From positions 147,508 to 211,507 of the forward strand of contig JAIUPH010000033.1 in assembly GCA_020161065.1 (NCBI GenBank): 64,000 nt of DNA. The letters are read 5' to 3'. Position 1 is the first letter of the stretch; each line of letters begins with the position of its first letter. The translations under genes were made by a program, and so were the position numbers. Shown here piece after piece: positions 55,083 through 63,320 of this stretch. The notes below the pieces were generated by a model. That model worked only from the letters and a program-made list of their open reading frames with translations. It did no database searches and was not told where the DNA came from. Origin of the DNA: Pseudomonadota bacterium (GTDB lineage: Bacteria > Pseudomonadota > Gammaproteobacteria > Burkholderiales > Burkholderiaceae_C).

Positions 55083-58000
55083 ATGACGCTGCTGAGCTAT
55101 CACCCGCTGGCCGAGCGCGCGCGCCAGGTGCGCCGGCGCCTGCTGCCGCGCGTGGAGCGCGACCGCCGCCCGCTGGCCGACCTGTGCGTGGCCGACGGCC
55201 CGCGCGAGTGCCTGGCGCCGCACACCGCCTGGCGCGCGGTGCAGCCCGGCATCACGCGCCACCCGCGCTTCAGCGCGGCCTGCCTGCGCGGCCGCTTCAC
55301 GGTGCCGGCCGATTGGCCCGCCGGCGCCAGCCTGGCGGTGTCGGTCGAGCTGGCGCCCGAAGACCCGGGCTTTCGCTTCGAGGCGCTGGCCTGGTTGGAC
55401 GGCCACGCGCTGGTCGGCATCAACCCCATGCACCCGCGTGCGCTGCTGCCCGCGGCGGTGCACGACGCTCAGCCGCACGAACTGCTGCTCGACGGCTGGA
55501 CCGGCGTGCGCGCGCTGTGGAACGGCGCCGATGGTGGTGGTGACGTCGGTGGTGGCGATGGCGATGGCCACATCGTGCTCGGCGGCGTCCACCTGAGTTG
55601 GCTGGATCCCGCGTTGCAAAGCCTGTGTACCGCGCTGGCCACGGTTGCCGACGCGCTGCTGGCGTCGAGCCCGCAAGCGCCGGCACACCACCAGGTGGCG
55701 GCCCGCCTGGCGCAGGCGCTGGCGGCATTGGACGAACGCGAGCAGGACCCGGCCGGCTTCGCCGATGCCGCCGCGCGGGCGCTGGCGCTGCTGAACCAGC
55801 CGCACGCGGGCGATGCCGCGCCGGCCGCCGCCACCGTGCACGCCGTCGGCCATGGCCACCTGGACCTGGCCTGGCTGTGGACGCTGGCCGAGACGCCGCG
55901 CAAGGCCGAGCGCACCTTCTTCATCGCGCTGGACCTGCTGCGCCGGCATGCCGGCTACCACTTCCTGCAGAGCCAGCCGCTGCTGTACGAGCAGGTGCTG
56001 CAACGGCATCCGCAGATCGAAGGCGAGCTCCGCCAGCGCATCGCCGAGGGCCGATGGGAAGCCACCGGCGGCATGTACGTCGAACCGGACACCAACATGC
56101 CGTCGGGCGAGTCGCTGGTGCGCCAGCTGGTACTGGGCCGGCGCAGCCTGCGGCGGCTGGCCGGCGAACGGGAATCACGGGTGCTGTGGCTGCCCGACAC
56201 CTTCGGCTTCAGCTGGGCGCTGCCGCAGTTGATGGCGCTGGCCGGCCTGCGCTGGATGTTCACGATCAAGCCGAGCTGGAACGAGATCAACCGGCTGCCC
56301 GCCGACACCTTCTGGTGGCGCGGCGTGGACGGCACGCGTGTGCTGGTGCACGTGGGCACCACGCCGTACCCGACGAGCAGCGGCGACCTGCGCGTCAACA
56401 ACTACAGCGCGCAGATGACCGCGGCCGAGCTGCGCGACACCGTGGCCGGCGGCCAAGACCCGTCGCAGGCCGACTTCCTGATGGCCTATGGCCACGGCGA
56501 CGGCGGCGGCGGCCCCACGCCCGAGATGCTGGACGCCGCCGACACGCTGCAATCGCTGCCCGGCCTGCCGCGCCTGCACTTGAGCCGCGCCGATGACTTC
56601 TTCCGCCGCATCGAGGCCGAGCGCGGCGGCGCGCTGACGACCTGGGACGACGAGATCTACGCCGAGTTCCACCGCGGCGTGCTGACGACCCAGGGCCGCA
56701 CCAAGCGCGCGCACCGCCGCGCGGAAGCGGTGCTGCACCTCGCCGAATGGCTGTCGGCGCTGGCCGGCGAGTTGGAGCCCGACTTCCCGTATCCGCACGC
56801 CGCGCTGCTGCAGGCGTGGAAGCGGCTGTGCACGGTGCAGTTCCACGACATCCTGCCGGGCTCGAGCATCGGCGAGGTCTACGACGACGCGCTGCGCGAC
56901 CTCGGCAGCGTGATTGCAGATGCCGACGGCCTGGCCGCCGCCGCGCAGGCGGTGATCGTCGCGCACTGGGGCGACGTGGTGGTCAACGCGGCGCCGTACG
57001 GCCGCTGCGATCTGGCGCGCGATCACGCGGGTGACAGCGCGTCTGACAGCACGTCTGACCCCGCGTCCGACCCCGCGGCCGACCGCTGGCTCGCCGCGCC
57101 CACGGCGGCCGGCTGGCCCGCCCATGCGCTGGTGCCGATCGCCTGCGCGCGCGCGCAGCCGCCGGCCGACGACGGCGGCCTGGCCATCACGGCGCGCCAG
57201 GTCGCGAACCGCTTCCTGTGCGCCGTGTTCGGCGACGACGGCAACCTGCTGCGGCTGTTCGACAAGGTGCGCGGCCGCGACGCGCTGGCGGCCGGCGAAG
57301 CGGCCAACGTCTTCCAGGCCTTTGCCGACCGGCCGCTGTACTGCGACGCCTGGGACATCGACGACCCGCACGGCCAGCCGTTCGAGACCTGCGACCCGGC
57401 GGCGCAGTTCGAGATCGCCGAGCAAGGCCCGTGGCGGGTGGTGCTGCGCATCACCCGGCACCTGCGCGGCAGCGTGATCACGCAATGCGTGACGCTGACG
57501 CACGACGATGCCCGGCTCGACTTCGAGACCCGCGTCGACTGGCACGAGCGGCACACGCTGCTGAAGGTGGCGTTCCCGCTCGCCGTGCTGGCGCGCGAGG
57601 CGCTGTATGAGATCCAGTGGGCGCACATCGCCAGGCCCACGCACCGCAACACCTCGTGGGACCGCGCGCGCTACGAAGGGCCGCTGCAGCGCTGGGTGGA
57701 CCTGAGCGAGCCCGGCTTCGGCGTCGCCCTGCTCAACGACGGCCGGCACGGCGCCGACGTGAACGGCCACGTGATGCGGCTGTCGCTGCTGCGCGGGCCG
57801 ACCTTCCCGGATCCGCAGGCCGATCAGGGCGAGCACCACTTCACCTACAGCCTGCTGTGCCACGACGGCGTTGCGCCAGCGCACGCCAACGCGCACGCCA
57901 GTGCGCTGAACCTGCCGCTGCGCGTGTGCCGGGCGGCGGGCGCCGCGCCGGCGCGAACGCCGCTGCGCGCACCGCTGGCCTTTCTGGCGCTGGACGTCGC

Positions 58001-58265
58001 GCACGCCGAAGTGGCCACCGTCAAGCGCGCCGACGACGACGGTGCGCTGGTCGTGCGCGTGGTGGAACGCCAGGGCCGCCGCGGGCCCGTCACGCTGTCG
58101 GCCTTCAGGCCCATCGCCGCGGCCTGGGTGACGGACCTGCTGGAGGAATCGCCGGCGCCGGCGCGGGTCGACAACGGCCGCGCGCAGCTCGAACTGGGGC
58201 CGTTCCAGGTGCTGACCTTGCGCCTTGTGCTGCAGGCGCCCGAGGGCCGCCGCAGGGCAGGGTAG
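55083..58265 (+). CDS. GH38-family alpha-mannosidase
   Basis: This 1060-residue glycosidase has an N-terminal beta-rich region (1-245), the catalytic domain with AVGHGHLDLAWLWTLAETPR (zinc ligands H259 and D261), nucleophile D372 in LWLPDTFGFSWALPQ, the MAYGHGDGGGGPTPEML segment and H588 in VQFHDILPGSSIGEVYDDAL. C-terminal beta-sandwich domains with TRVDWHERHTLLKVAFP and YEIQWAHIARPTHRNTSWD follow. It would remove alpha-linked mannose by a retaining mechanism. There is no signal peptide, so it acts in the cytoplasm. Two low-complexity inserts are present, GGGDVGGGDGDG near residue 160 and a Ser/Asp repeat near residue 650. Operator 4 lies upstream and the gntR gene is 86 bases downstream. Confidence 0.93.
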   Translation: MTLLSYHPLAERARQVRRRLLPRVERDRRPLADLCVADGPRECLAPHTAWRAVQPGITRHPRFSAACLRGRFTVPADWPAGASLAVSVELAPEDPGFRFEALAWLDGHALVGINPMHPRALLPAAVHDAQPHELLLDGWTGVRALWNGADGGGDVGGGDGDGHIVLGGVHLSWLDPALQSLCTALATVADALLASSPQAPAHHQVAARLAQALAALDEREQDPAGFADAAARALALLNQPHAGDAAPAAATVHAVGHGHLDLAWLWTLAETPRKAERTFFIALDLLRRHAGYHFLQSQPLLYEQVLQRHPQIEGELRQRIAEGRWEATGGMYVEPDTNMPSGESLVRQLVLGRRSLRRLAGERESRVLWLPDTFGFSWALPQLMALAGLRWMFTIKPSWNEINRLPADTFWWRGVDGTRVLVHVGTTPYPTSSGDLRVNNYSAQMTAAELRDTVAGGQDPSQADFLMAYGHGDGGGGPTPEMLDAADTLQSLPGLPRLHLSRADDFFRRIEAERGGALTTWDDEIYAEFHRGVLTTQGRTKRAHRRAEAVLHLAEWLSALAGELEPDFPYPHAALLQAWKRLCTVQFHDILPGSSIGEVYDDALRDLGSVIADADGLAAAAQAVIVAHWGDVVVNAAPYGRCDLARDHAGDSASDSTSDPASDPAADRWLAAPTAAGWPAHALVPIACARAQPPADDGGLAITARQVANRFLCAVFGDDGNLLRLFDKVRGRDALAAGEAANVFQAFADRPLYCDAWDIDDPHGQPFETCDPAAQFEIAEQGPWRVVLRITRHLRGSVITQCVTLTHDDARLDFETRVDWHERHTLLKVAFPLAVLAREALYEIQWAHIARPTHRNTSWDRARYEGPLQRWVDLSEPGFGVALLNDGRHGADVNGHVMRLSLLRGPTFPDPQADQGEHHFTYSLLCHDGVAPAHANAHASALNLPLRVCRAAGAAPARTPLRAPLAFLALDVAHAEVATVKRADDDGALVVRVVERQGRRGPVTLSAFRPIAAAWVTDLLEESPAPARVDNGRAQLELGPFQVLTLRLVLQAPEGRRRAG

Positions 58266-58270
58266 CAAGG

Positions 58271-58300
58271 CATGGAAGCAGGACATGGAAGCAGGACATG
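58271..58300. repeat. 13-bp tandem repeat before gntR
   Basis: CATGGAAGCAGGA occurs twice in a row (58271-58283 and 58284-58296), followed by a partial third copy CATGGAGCAG. Each copy carries an ATG and a GCAGGA that could act as a weak ribosome-binding site. Because the unit is 13 bp, loss or gain of one copy would move the reading frame of any longer N-terminus. Confidence 0.7.
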
Positions 58301-58351
58301 GAGCAGCAGGCCACCGCTAAACTGACATTCAACGCCAATGGGGGCGCCGAC

Positions 58352-59104
58352 ATGCCGACGAAGAAGACCACGACCACCCGCACCACCACCCGCCGTGCAG
58401 CCCCCGAGCCGGCGACCACGCGCGCGCGCGGCACCGGCGCAGCGGTGGTCTACGAGGCGCTGCGCGACGACATCCTGAACCTGAAGATCGCGCCGGGCAC
58501 GCTGCTCGACGAGATCGAACTGGGCCGCCGCTTCCAGCTGTCGCGCTCGCCGGTGCGCGAGGCGCTGATCCGGCTGTCGGCCGAGGGGCTGATCCAGACC
58601 CAGGCCAACCGCAGCCCGCTGGTCACGCCCTTCGACATCGCGCAGGTGCCGGGCTTCCTCGACGCGATGGAGCTGATGTACCGCGTGACCTCGCGGCTGG
58701 CGGCGATGAACCGCACGCCGGTGAACCTGCGCGAGATCGTCGTCAAGGCGCGCCAGCTCGAGCGCGGCTACAAGGACAAGGAAGTGGTCGTGCAGATGCG
58801 CGAGAACCGCGCCTTCCACATGGCCGTGGCCGAAGCGGGCGGCAATCCGGTGTACACGGCCTGGCTCGGCGTGCTGCTCGACCAGGGGCAGCGCCTGTTC
58901 CGGCTGTGCGCGTTCTTCGAAGGCGACAAGTCGGTGCGGGCCGATTTCTCGGAGCACCACGCCATCGTCGCCGCCGTGGAGGCGCAGGACGCCCTGGCCG
59001 CCGAGCAGGCCGGCGTGCGCGACCTCGACATCCTGCGCAACCGGCTGATGCGCGAATTCGGCGCCCGGCCGACCGGGTCGATGCAACTGCGCTCAAGCCG
59101 CTGA
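58352..59104 (+). CDS. GntR-family regulator, FadR/FCD subfamily
   Basis: This 250-residue regulator has a Thr/Arg/Ala-rich N-terminal tail (about 30 residues), a winged helix-turn-helix (VYEALRDDILNLKIAPGTLL, ELGRRFQLSRSPVREALIRL) and an all-helical FCD effector domain with RENRAFHMAVAEAGGNPVYT and FSEHHAIVAAVEAQD, where the His and Asp residues typically bind a metal next to the ligand. FadR-type proteins recognise GTM-N0-1-KAC boxes, which are exactly the boxes found six times in this locus. ATG 58352 has GGGGG upstream; ATG 58298 would add 18 residues. It is probably the pathway repressor and may be transcribed with the mannosidase gene. Confidence 0.92.
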   Translation: MPTKKTTTTRTTTRRAAPEPATTRARGTGAAVVYEALRDDILNLKIAPGTLLDEIELGRRFQLSRSPVREALIRLSAEGLIQTQANRSPLVTPFDIAQVPGFLDAMELMYRVTSRLAAMNRTPVNLREIVVKARQLERGYKDKEVVVQMRENRAFHMAVAEAGGNPVYTAWLGVLLDQGQRLFRLCAFFEGDKSVRADFSEHHAIVAAVEAQDALAAEQAGVRDLDILRNRLMREFGARPTGSMQLRSSR

Positions 59105-60367
59105 AGCGGCCGGCAGCGCAGGCCGGTCGGCCGCCGTGCGCGCCTTGAGCTTGAGCGCCAGCAGCGCCAGCAGCGGGCACAGCAGCACGGCGGCGGCCGC
59201 CATCCAGGCCACCGCGGCGAGCCCGGCCCAGGCCGTGGCCATCGTCACGACGCCCGCCAGCCCGGCCGACACCGCCGCGCGCAGCGGTTGCGTGGCCACC
59301 AGCAGGCGGCCGACCGGGTCGACGCGCGCCGTCAAGGCCAGCAGGTACGGCAGCATGAAGCTCCAGACGATGCTGAACACCGACATCGCCACCCAGTAGC
59401 CGGCCAGCCCGAACTGCGGGAACAGCAGCAGCAACGCCGCCGCCGCGCCGGCGACCGACGCCGCGCTGATCGGCAGCAGCAGGCCGAGGCGGTCGCCCAG
59501 CCACGAGACGAACAGCGAGGCCGGCACGCCGACCGCCGTCGTCACCGCGAGGATGGTGCCGATGGTCTGCGCATCGATGCCGCGCGCGTTGCCGAAGCGT
59601 TCTGAATAACCGAAGAAGTCAGTGGTGTAGAAGCTGAACGCGATGGTGCACAACACCGCCGGCACGGCGGCCGCCCAGGGAATCGGCGGCACCGCGGGCG
59701 CGGGCGTGGCGGCCGCGTCGCTGCCGGCGGCCGGCGCCGCGCTGGGGGCGTAGCGGGGCAGCCGGGCGGCCAGCAGCGCCACCAGCGCGCCGCCGCCGGC
59801 CAGCGTCCATTGCAGCCCGTTGAAGCCCAGCCGCGCGGCCAACTGCGGCACGACGAACAGGCCCACCGCCTGCGTCAGCGCCTGGAAGGTGGAGTACCAG
59901 CCGTAGCTCTTCGCCGGGTTCGGCGTGAAGCCCAGGTAGACCATGCCGAGCACGGTGACGGTGCCGACCGCCGCCGCGTTCAGCGCCCGCAGCGCGAAGA
60001 ACAACGGCAGTTGCGTGACGACGCTGGTGGCCAGCTCGACGGCCATCATGATCAGCCCGCAAGCCACCAGCACCTGGCGCCGGTCCAGCCGCTTCAGGTA
60101 GATCGTCAGCCAGGTGCCGACCACGAAGCCCATCGCCGCGTTGGCGGTGTTCATCGTCCCGAATGCCACGATGTCCCAGCCGCGCACGTGCGAGACGGCG
60201 GCCCACCAGACCGGCATCGTCAGCGCCGACAGCGTGCCGACGATGATCATCGCCTGCACGCGCAGCACGTAGGCCAGGCCGCCGAAGGCCGCCGGCGCGG
60301 CCCGGGCGCTGTCGCCGCCGCTACTGTCGCCGCTACTGCCGCCGCCGCTGCGGATGTCGTCGTTCAA
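59093..60367 (-). CDS. major facilitator superfamily transporter
   Basis: This 424-residue protein has about 12 hydrophobic helices in two six-helix halves separated by a Pro/Ala-rich cytoplasmic loop (APSAAPAAGSDAAATPAPAV near residue 200). GLNLRR-type signatures are absent; FGTMNTANAAMGFVVGTWLT, KRLDRRQVLVACGL (the loop between helices 2 and 3) and FVSWLGDRLGLLLPISA are consistent with an MFS sugar or organic-acid carrier. TTG 60367 is chosen because AAGGAG stands five bases before it; ATG 60406 is possible. The gene overlaps the gntR 3' end by 12 bases (convergent) and lies behind operator 5. It likely carries the receptor's substrate across the inner membrane. Confidence 0.85.
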   Translation of the reverse strand: MNDDIRSGGGSSGDSSGGDSARAAPAAFGGLAYVLRVQAMIIVGTLSALTMPVWWAAVSHVRGWDIVAFGTMNTANAAMGFVVGTWLTIYLKRLDRRQVLVACGLIMMAVELATSVVTQLPLFFALRALNAAAVGTVTVLGMVYLGFTPNPAKSYGWYSTFQALTQAVGLFVVPQLAARLGFNGLQWTLAGGGALVALLAARLPRYAPSAAPAAGSDAAATPAPAVPPIPWAAAVPAVLCTIAFSFYTTDFFGYSERFGNARGIDAQTIGTILAVTTAVGVPASLFVSWLGDRLGLLLPISAASVAGAAAALLLLFPQFGLAGYWVAMSVFSIVWSFMLPYLLALTARVDPVGRLLVATQPLRAAVSAGLAGVVTMATAWAGLAAVAWMAAAAVLLCPLLALLALKLKARTAADRPALPAASAA

Positions 60368-60424
60368 GAGGGCTCCTTGCGCGGGGCGTCCAACGCCGTC
60401 CAGCATCCCGCCCCGCGCCCGGCA

Positions 60425-60441
60425 GAATACATCATGTCGAC
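60425..60441 (-). promoter_or_regulatory. GntR-type operator 5 (GAATACA-TCA-TGTCGAC)
   Basis: Seventeen-base site that overlaps the stop codon of the serine hydrolase gene and lies 58 bases before the MFS start. It suggests that the MFS gene has its own regulated promoter inside the end of the previous gene. Confidence 0.65.
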
Positions 60442-61703
60442 AGAAAAGCGCGGTCAACGTCGGCGCGCAGCGCCGCGTAGACGCGCTGCTCGGCGAGGAA
60501 GGCCGGCACCTCGGGCCGCCGCCAGCCGAGCACGCTCATCAAGCCGCACAGCACGATGCCGCTGGCCGGATCGGCGCTGAAGAAGCCGCCGCCCGCGCCG
60601 GCGGCCTGCAGCGTGCCCGGGTTGACCGGCGAGCCGAGCACGGCGGGCTCGTCCAGCCGGTACAGGCCGCCGCCGCAGTATCCAAGCGCCGTCGGGTGGC
60701 CGCCGGCCGCCGGCACCTGGTGATGCAGCGGCGTGACCGCCAACGCACGGCTGCGCGGGCCGAGCAGCGCGCCCGGTGCGTTGGTGGCCACCGCCATCAC
60801 CGCCTGCGCGAAACGGTGCAGGTCGGCCAAGCTGCCGACCAGGCCGCCGCCGCCCGACTGCAGCGCCGGCGGCTGCGTCACGTCCCATACCAGCGGCCCG
60901 GGCGCGGCCGCCTCGGCGCGCCCGCCGGCGCCCGACTGCCACAGCGCCGCCAGCCGCGGCGCCTGCGCCGGCGTCACGTGGAAGCCGGTGTCGTGCATGC
61001 CCAGCGGCGCGAGCACGCGTTGCCGCAAGGCATCGCCGAAAGGCTGGCCGCACAGGCGTTCGACGACGGCGCCCTGCAGGTCGTGCGCAATGCTGTAGTG
61101 GAAGCGCTGCCCCGGCTGCGCCACCAGCGGCAGCGCGGCCGCCCGGCCGACCAGGCGGGCCAGCGGCTGTTGGAAGTCGAGCACCCGCCGCCGCGCATAC
61201 AAGGCATCCACCGGATGCGGCGGCGGCGTCGCGATGCCATATGCGAAGCCGGCGCGGTGCCCGAGCAGGTCTTGCACGGTGGGCGGCCGCTGCAGCGGCT
61301 CGGTCGCGAGGGCGCTGATCGCAGCGCGGTCATCGGCCACCGCCACGCGCAGGTCGGCGAGTTCGGGCAGGTGGCGCGCCAGTGGGTCGCCAGGCTGCCA
61401 GCGGCCTTCGTCGTGCAAGGTCAGCAGCGCAAACGACGTCACCGGCTTGCTCAGCGAATACCAGCGAAACGGCGTCTCGGCGTCGACCGCCGGCGTCGAG
61501 GCAGCGCCGCTGCCGCCGTGGCACGTCACGCGCACCTCGCGGCCGTGCCGGGCGATCAGCAGCGCAATCGCGGGCAACGCGCCGTCGTCGTGCATCCGCG
61601 CCAGGTCGCGATCGAGCAAATCGAGCGCGCGGCCGTCGAAGCCGGCCGCCTCGGGGCTCGACCAGGGGGCCACGATTGTCGACTGACTGTATGCAGATTG
61701 CAT
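60432..61703 (-). CDS. serine hydrolase of the beta-lactamase/esterase (class C) family
   Basis: This 423-residue enzyme has the SxxK motif FRWYSLSKPVTSFA with S83 and K86, the YSIAHDLQGAVVERL segment that supplies the second-motif Tyr, and a C-terminal GAGGGFFSADP in place of the usual KTG-type motif, as in EstB-like esterases. No signal peptide is seen, so a cytoplasmic esterase acting on an imported ester is more likely than a penicillin-binding role. ATG 61703 gives the longest sensible start; GTG 61673, just after operator 6, is an alternative, and neither has a strong ribosome-binding site. It precedes the MFS gene by 64 bases in the same direction. Confidence 0.84.
   Translation of the reverse strand: MQSAYSQSTIVAPWSSPEAAGFDGRALDLLDRDLARMHDDGALPAIALLIARHGREVRVTCHGGSGAASTPAVDAETPFRWYSLSKPVTSFALLTLHDEGRWQPGDPLARHLPELADLRVAVADDRAAISALATEPLQRPPTVQDLLGHRAGFAYGIATPPPHPVDALYARRRVLDFQQPLARLVGRAAALPLVAQPGQRFHYSIAHDLQGAVVERLCGQPFGDALRQRVLAPLGMHDTGFHVTPAQAPRLAALWQSGAGGRAEAAAPGPLVWDVTQPPALQSGGGGLVGSLADLHRFAQAVMAVATNAPGALLGPRSRALAVTPLHHQVPAAGGHPTALGYCGGGLYRLDEPAVLGSPVNPGTLQAAGAGGGFFSADPASGIVLCGLMSVLGWRRPEVPAFLAEQRVYAALRADVDRAFLST
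61678..61694 (-). promoter_or_regulatory. GntR-type operator 6 (GTCGACT-GAC-TGTATGC)
   Basis: Seventeen-base site at the 5' end of the serine hydrolase gene, either within its first codons (start 61703) or four bases before GTG 61673. The close spacing to the start codon is like that of operator 2. Confidence 0.7.
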
Positions 61704-61832
61704 CGCGCCATTGTTGCACTGGCGGCGCCGACGAAGCGGTATGGGAGACGCCGCGCCCAGCGGTCGACGCGGGCCGGTCGTCGGCAGTGGCAACGCCATG
61801 GCGAACACGAAACGTGGAGCGCGTTCACCAAC

Positions 61833-61863
61833 AAAAAAGGCCTTGCATCGCTGCAAGGCCTTG
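61833..61863 (-). terminator. rho-independent terminator of the original tRNA-Asn gene
   Basis: On the minus strand AAGGCCTTGC-agcgat-GCAAGGCCTT forms a perfect ten-base stem followed by a run of T residues. It lies 18 bases after the tRNA-Asn 3' end and would end its transcript. It can also stop transcription entering the catabolic locus from the right. Confidence 0.88.
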
Positions 61864-61880
61864 ATTCGCTTCGAGTTTTT

Positions 61881-61925
61881 TGGCTCCCCGACCTGGGCTC
61901 GAACCAGGGACCTACGGATTAACAG
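61881..61925 (-). other. tRNA-Asn(GTT) 3' fragment: attachment site of an integrated element
   Basis: On the minus strand the 45 bases from the anticodon loop CTGTTAA (anticodon GTT) through TCCGTAGGTCCCTGG, TTCGAGCCCAGG and TCGGGGAGCCA are the 3' half of a tRNA-Asn gene with its CCA. The expected 5' half (TCCCCGATAGCTCAG...) is missing; the sequence diverges exactly at the anticodon loop. Such 3' fragments are left at one end of islands inserted by tyrosine recombinases; the intact tRNA gene is expected at the far end, to the right of this window. The next 174 bases (61926-62099) hold no gene that I can see. Confidence 0.85.
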
Positions 61926-62099
61926 CCGAAAATCGCAGCTTGCCTCTGACTGGTGAGTAGCGCTAAGTGGTTGATTAAACTGGGTTTCCCTCTCGACTTG
62001 ATTCGATCAGCTTCGACCTGATTCTACTCGGCGCTGTGGCAAAAACGTGCCAACCGCTGAACCACTCGCGTGCAACCTTGGTGCCGAGGCGCGTACCGT

Positions 62100-63038
62100 T
62101 CAGGAGGATGACTCGTCCTGCGCTGGCCGAATCCACAGGAGTCTTACGGGCGTGCCTGGCAGCGGCTCCGTCACATCGCCCACATCTTCCAAGACGATCT
62201 CGCCCGTGTCATCGTCATCCCACTCGACCGCGATCAATTCCAGGGTTTGCGCGCTCAATGCCTTCAGGCTCTCTGACAGATTGGCGCATTGCGGTTCAAC
62301 CCGAGGTATGTCGGCAAACCCCAATAGATCCGCCTCTTGCACGCTGACCACACTGGCCGCTTGGGCTCCATCAGCCAGCGCGGCCCGAAGCGATGTCATC
62401 AAGTCAATGAACTGCTCGACCGAACTTCGGTACGGCCGGTCATCGTGAGTGCCAGGCACCGGGTCTGACGGTCGGTAGGGAATCTCGAAGTACTCGGTCT
62501 GCGCAAGAGCCTCCAGCAGATCGTCGGTGGCGCGCAAAGCCGAAGTGACTTCCTCAGAAACAGCTTTGAGCCTAGATCGAAGCCTGTCGCGCTCCTCAAC
62601 GCGACGATCCTTGGCTTCGAAATGCGCCAATTGCCAAGATCTGAGGTTGCGGTCGACCTTCTGCGAATCTAGCTCTACGCCCGAGTGGGATTCGATGAGC
62701 AGATTGCCGATGATTTGCAACAGCCGCGAGCCACCGCTGCTCAACTTCAGCAGTGGATAGTCCTCATGCGTGATCTGCCCGTTTGCAACGGCCTCGTGGG
62801 CAACGCGGGCGAGTACTTCGTCGCTGAGCACCTTCCTGCCACGCGTCAACTTCAGCCAATAGTCGCCCATGGCCGAGCTGCTGTCACTATCGACTACTCG
62901 ATAGATCTCTTGGAGGTCCTGTCCGGCCTCTCCCTTCGTCTGGCCATCCATGCGCTTGCGCAGCAGAAGAGTTGTCAAGATCTGCGACGCAGCTTGCTTA
63001 CCTGCCTTGACTTCAGCCGGACGTGCAACGTTTCCCAT
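62100..63038 (-). CDS. hypothetical protein of the integrated element
   Basis: This 312-residue protein is soluble, acidic and mostly helical, with a probable coiled coil around residues 135-185 (HFEAKDRRVEERDRLRSRLK). The N-terminal 100 residues (GEAGQDLQEIYRVVDSDSSS, YWLKLTRGRKVLSDEVLARV) resemble a small DNA-binding or nuclease-accessory domain, but I cannot name a family. The codon use is clearly less GC-rich than that of the genes to the left. It is the first gene inside the att boundary and is transcribed towards it. It may be an accessory or defence gene of the element; this is not shown. Confidence 0.65.
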   Translation of the reverse strand: MGNVARPAEVKAGKQAASQILTTLLLRKRMDGQTKGEAGQDLQEIYRVVDSDSSSAMGDYWLKLTRGRKVLSDEVLARVAHEAVANGQITHEDYPLLKLSSGGSRLLQIIGNLLIESHSGVELDSQKVDRNLRSWQLAHFEAKDRRVEERDRLRSRLKAVSEEVTSALRATDDLLEALAQTEYFEIPYRPSDPVPGTHDDRPYRSSVEQFIDLMTSLRAALADGAQAASVVSVQEADLLGFADIPRVEPQCANLSESLKALSAQTLELIAVEWDDDDTGEIVLEDVGDVTEPLPGTPVRLLWIRPAQDESSS

Positions 63039-63276
63039 GACTCTCTTCGAATGCCGATGATCGTGTTTGTCTCAAGTCTACGGCCGCATATCCAATAACA
63101 CGTCGGTCTGATTCAGAAAGATTTGCGCTCACCGCTCGTTTCATCGGAACGACGAAGCGCCGCAGAAAAGTTGTATGTGCCCCATCTCTCCGCTGCTAGC
63201 CGACATCGGAAGCCCCGGATGCGAGACCTGAAATGGCACAGCGCGGGCGCCTATTCAGGTCTTGGTTGGCTCAGGT

Positions 63277-63298
63277 GGTGCTCAGTAGGCTGAGCACC
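63277..63298. promoter_or_regulatory. inverted repeat, possible operator of the small HTH gene
   Basis: GGTGCTCAG-tagg-CTGAGCACC is a perfect nine-base dyad with a four-base loop, ending 22 bases before ATG 63321. It could be the operator of the DNA-binding protein encoded next. The rest of the 63039-63320 gap shows no gene. Confidence 0.55.
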
Positions 63299-63320
63299 TC
63301 CCAAGTCAGCAGAGGTGTCC

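Noticed and set aside
57030-57090. Repeated TCTGAC/TCCGAC stretch in the mannosidase gene as a regulatory repeat
   Set aside because: It is in frame and encodes a Ser/Asp linker between domains; no reason to assign it a DNA-level role.
61881-61925. A functional tRNA gene
   Set aside because: Only the part from the anticodon loop to CCA is present. The D arm and 5' acceptor strand are missing, so it cannot fold as a tRNA.
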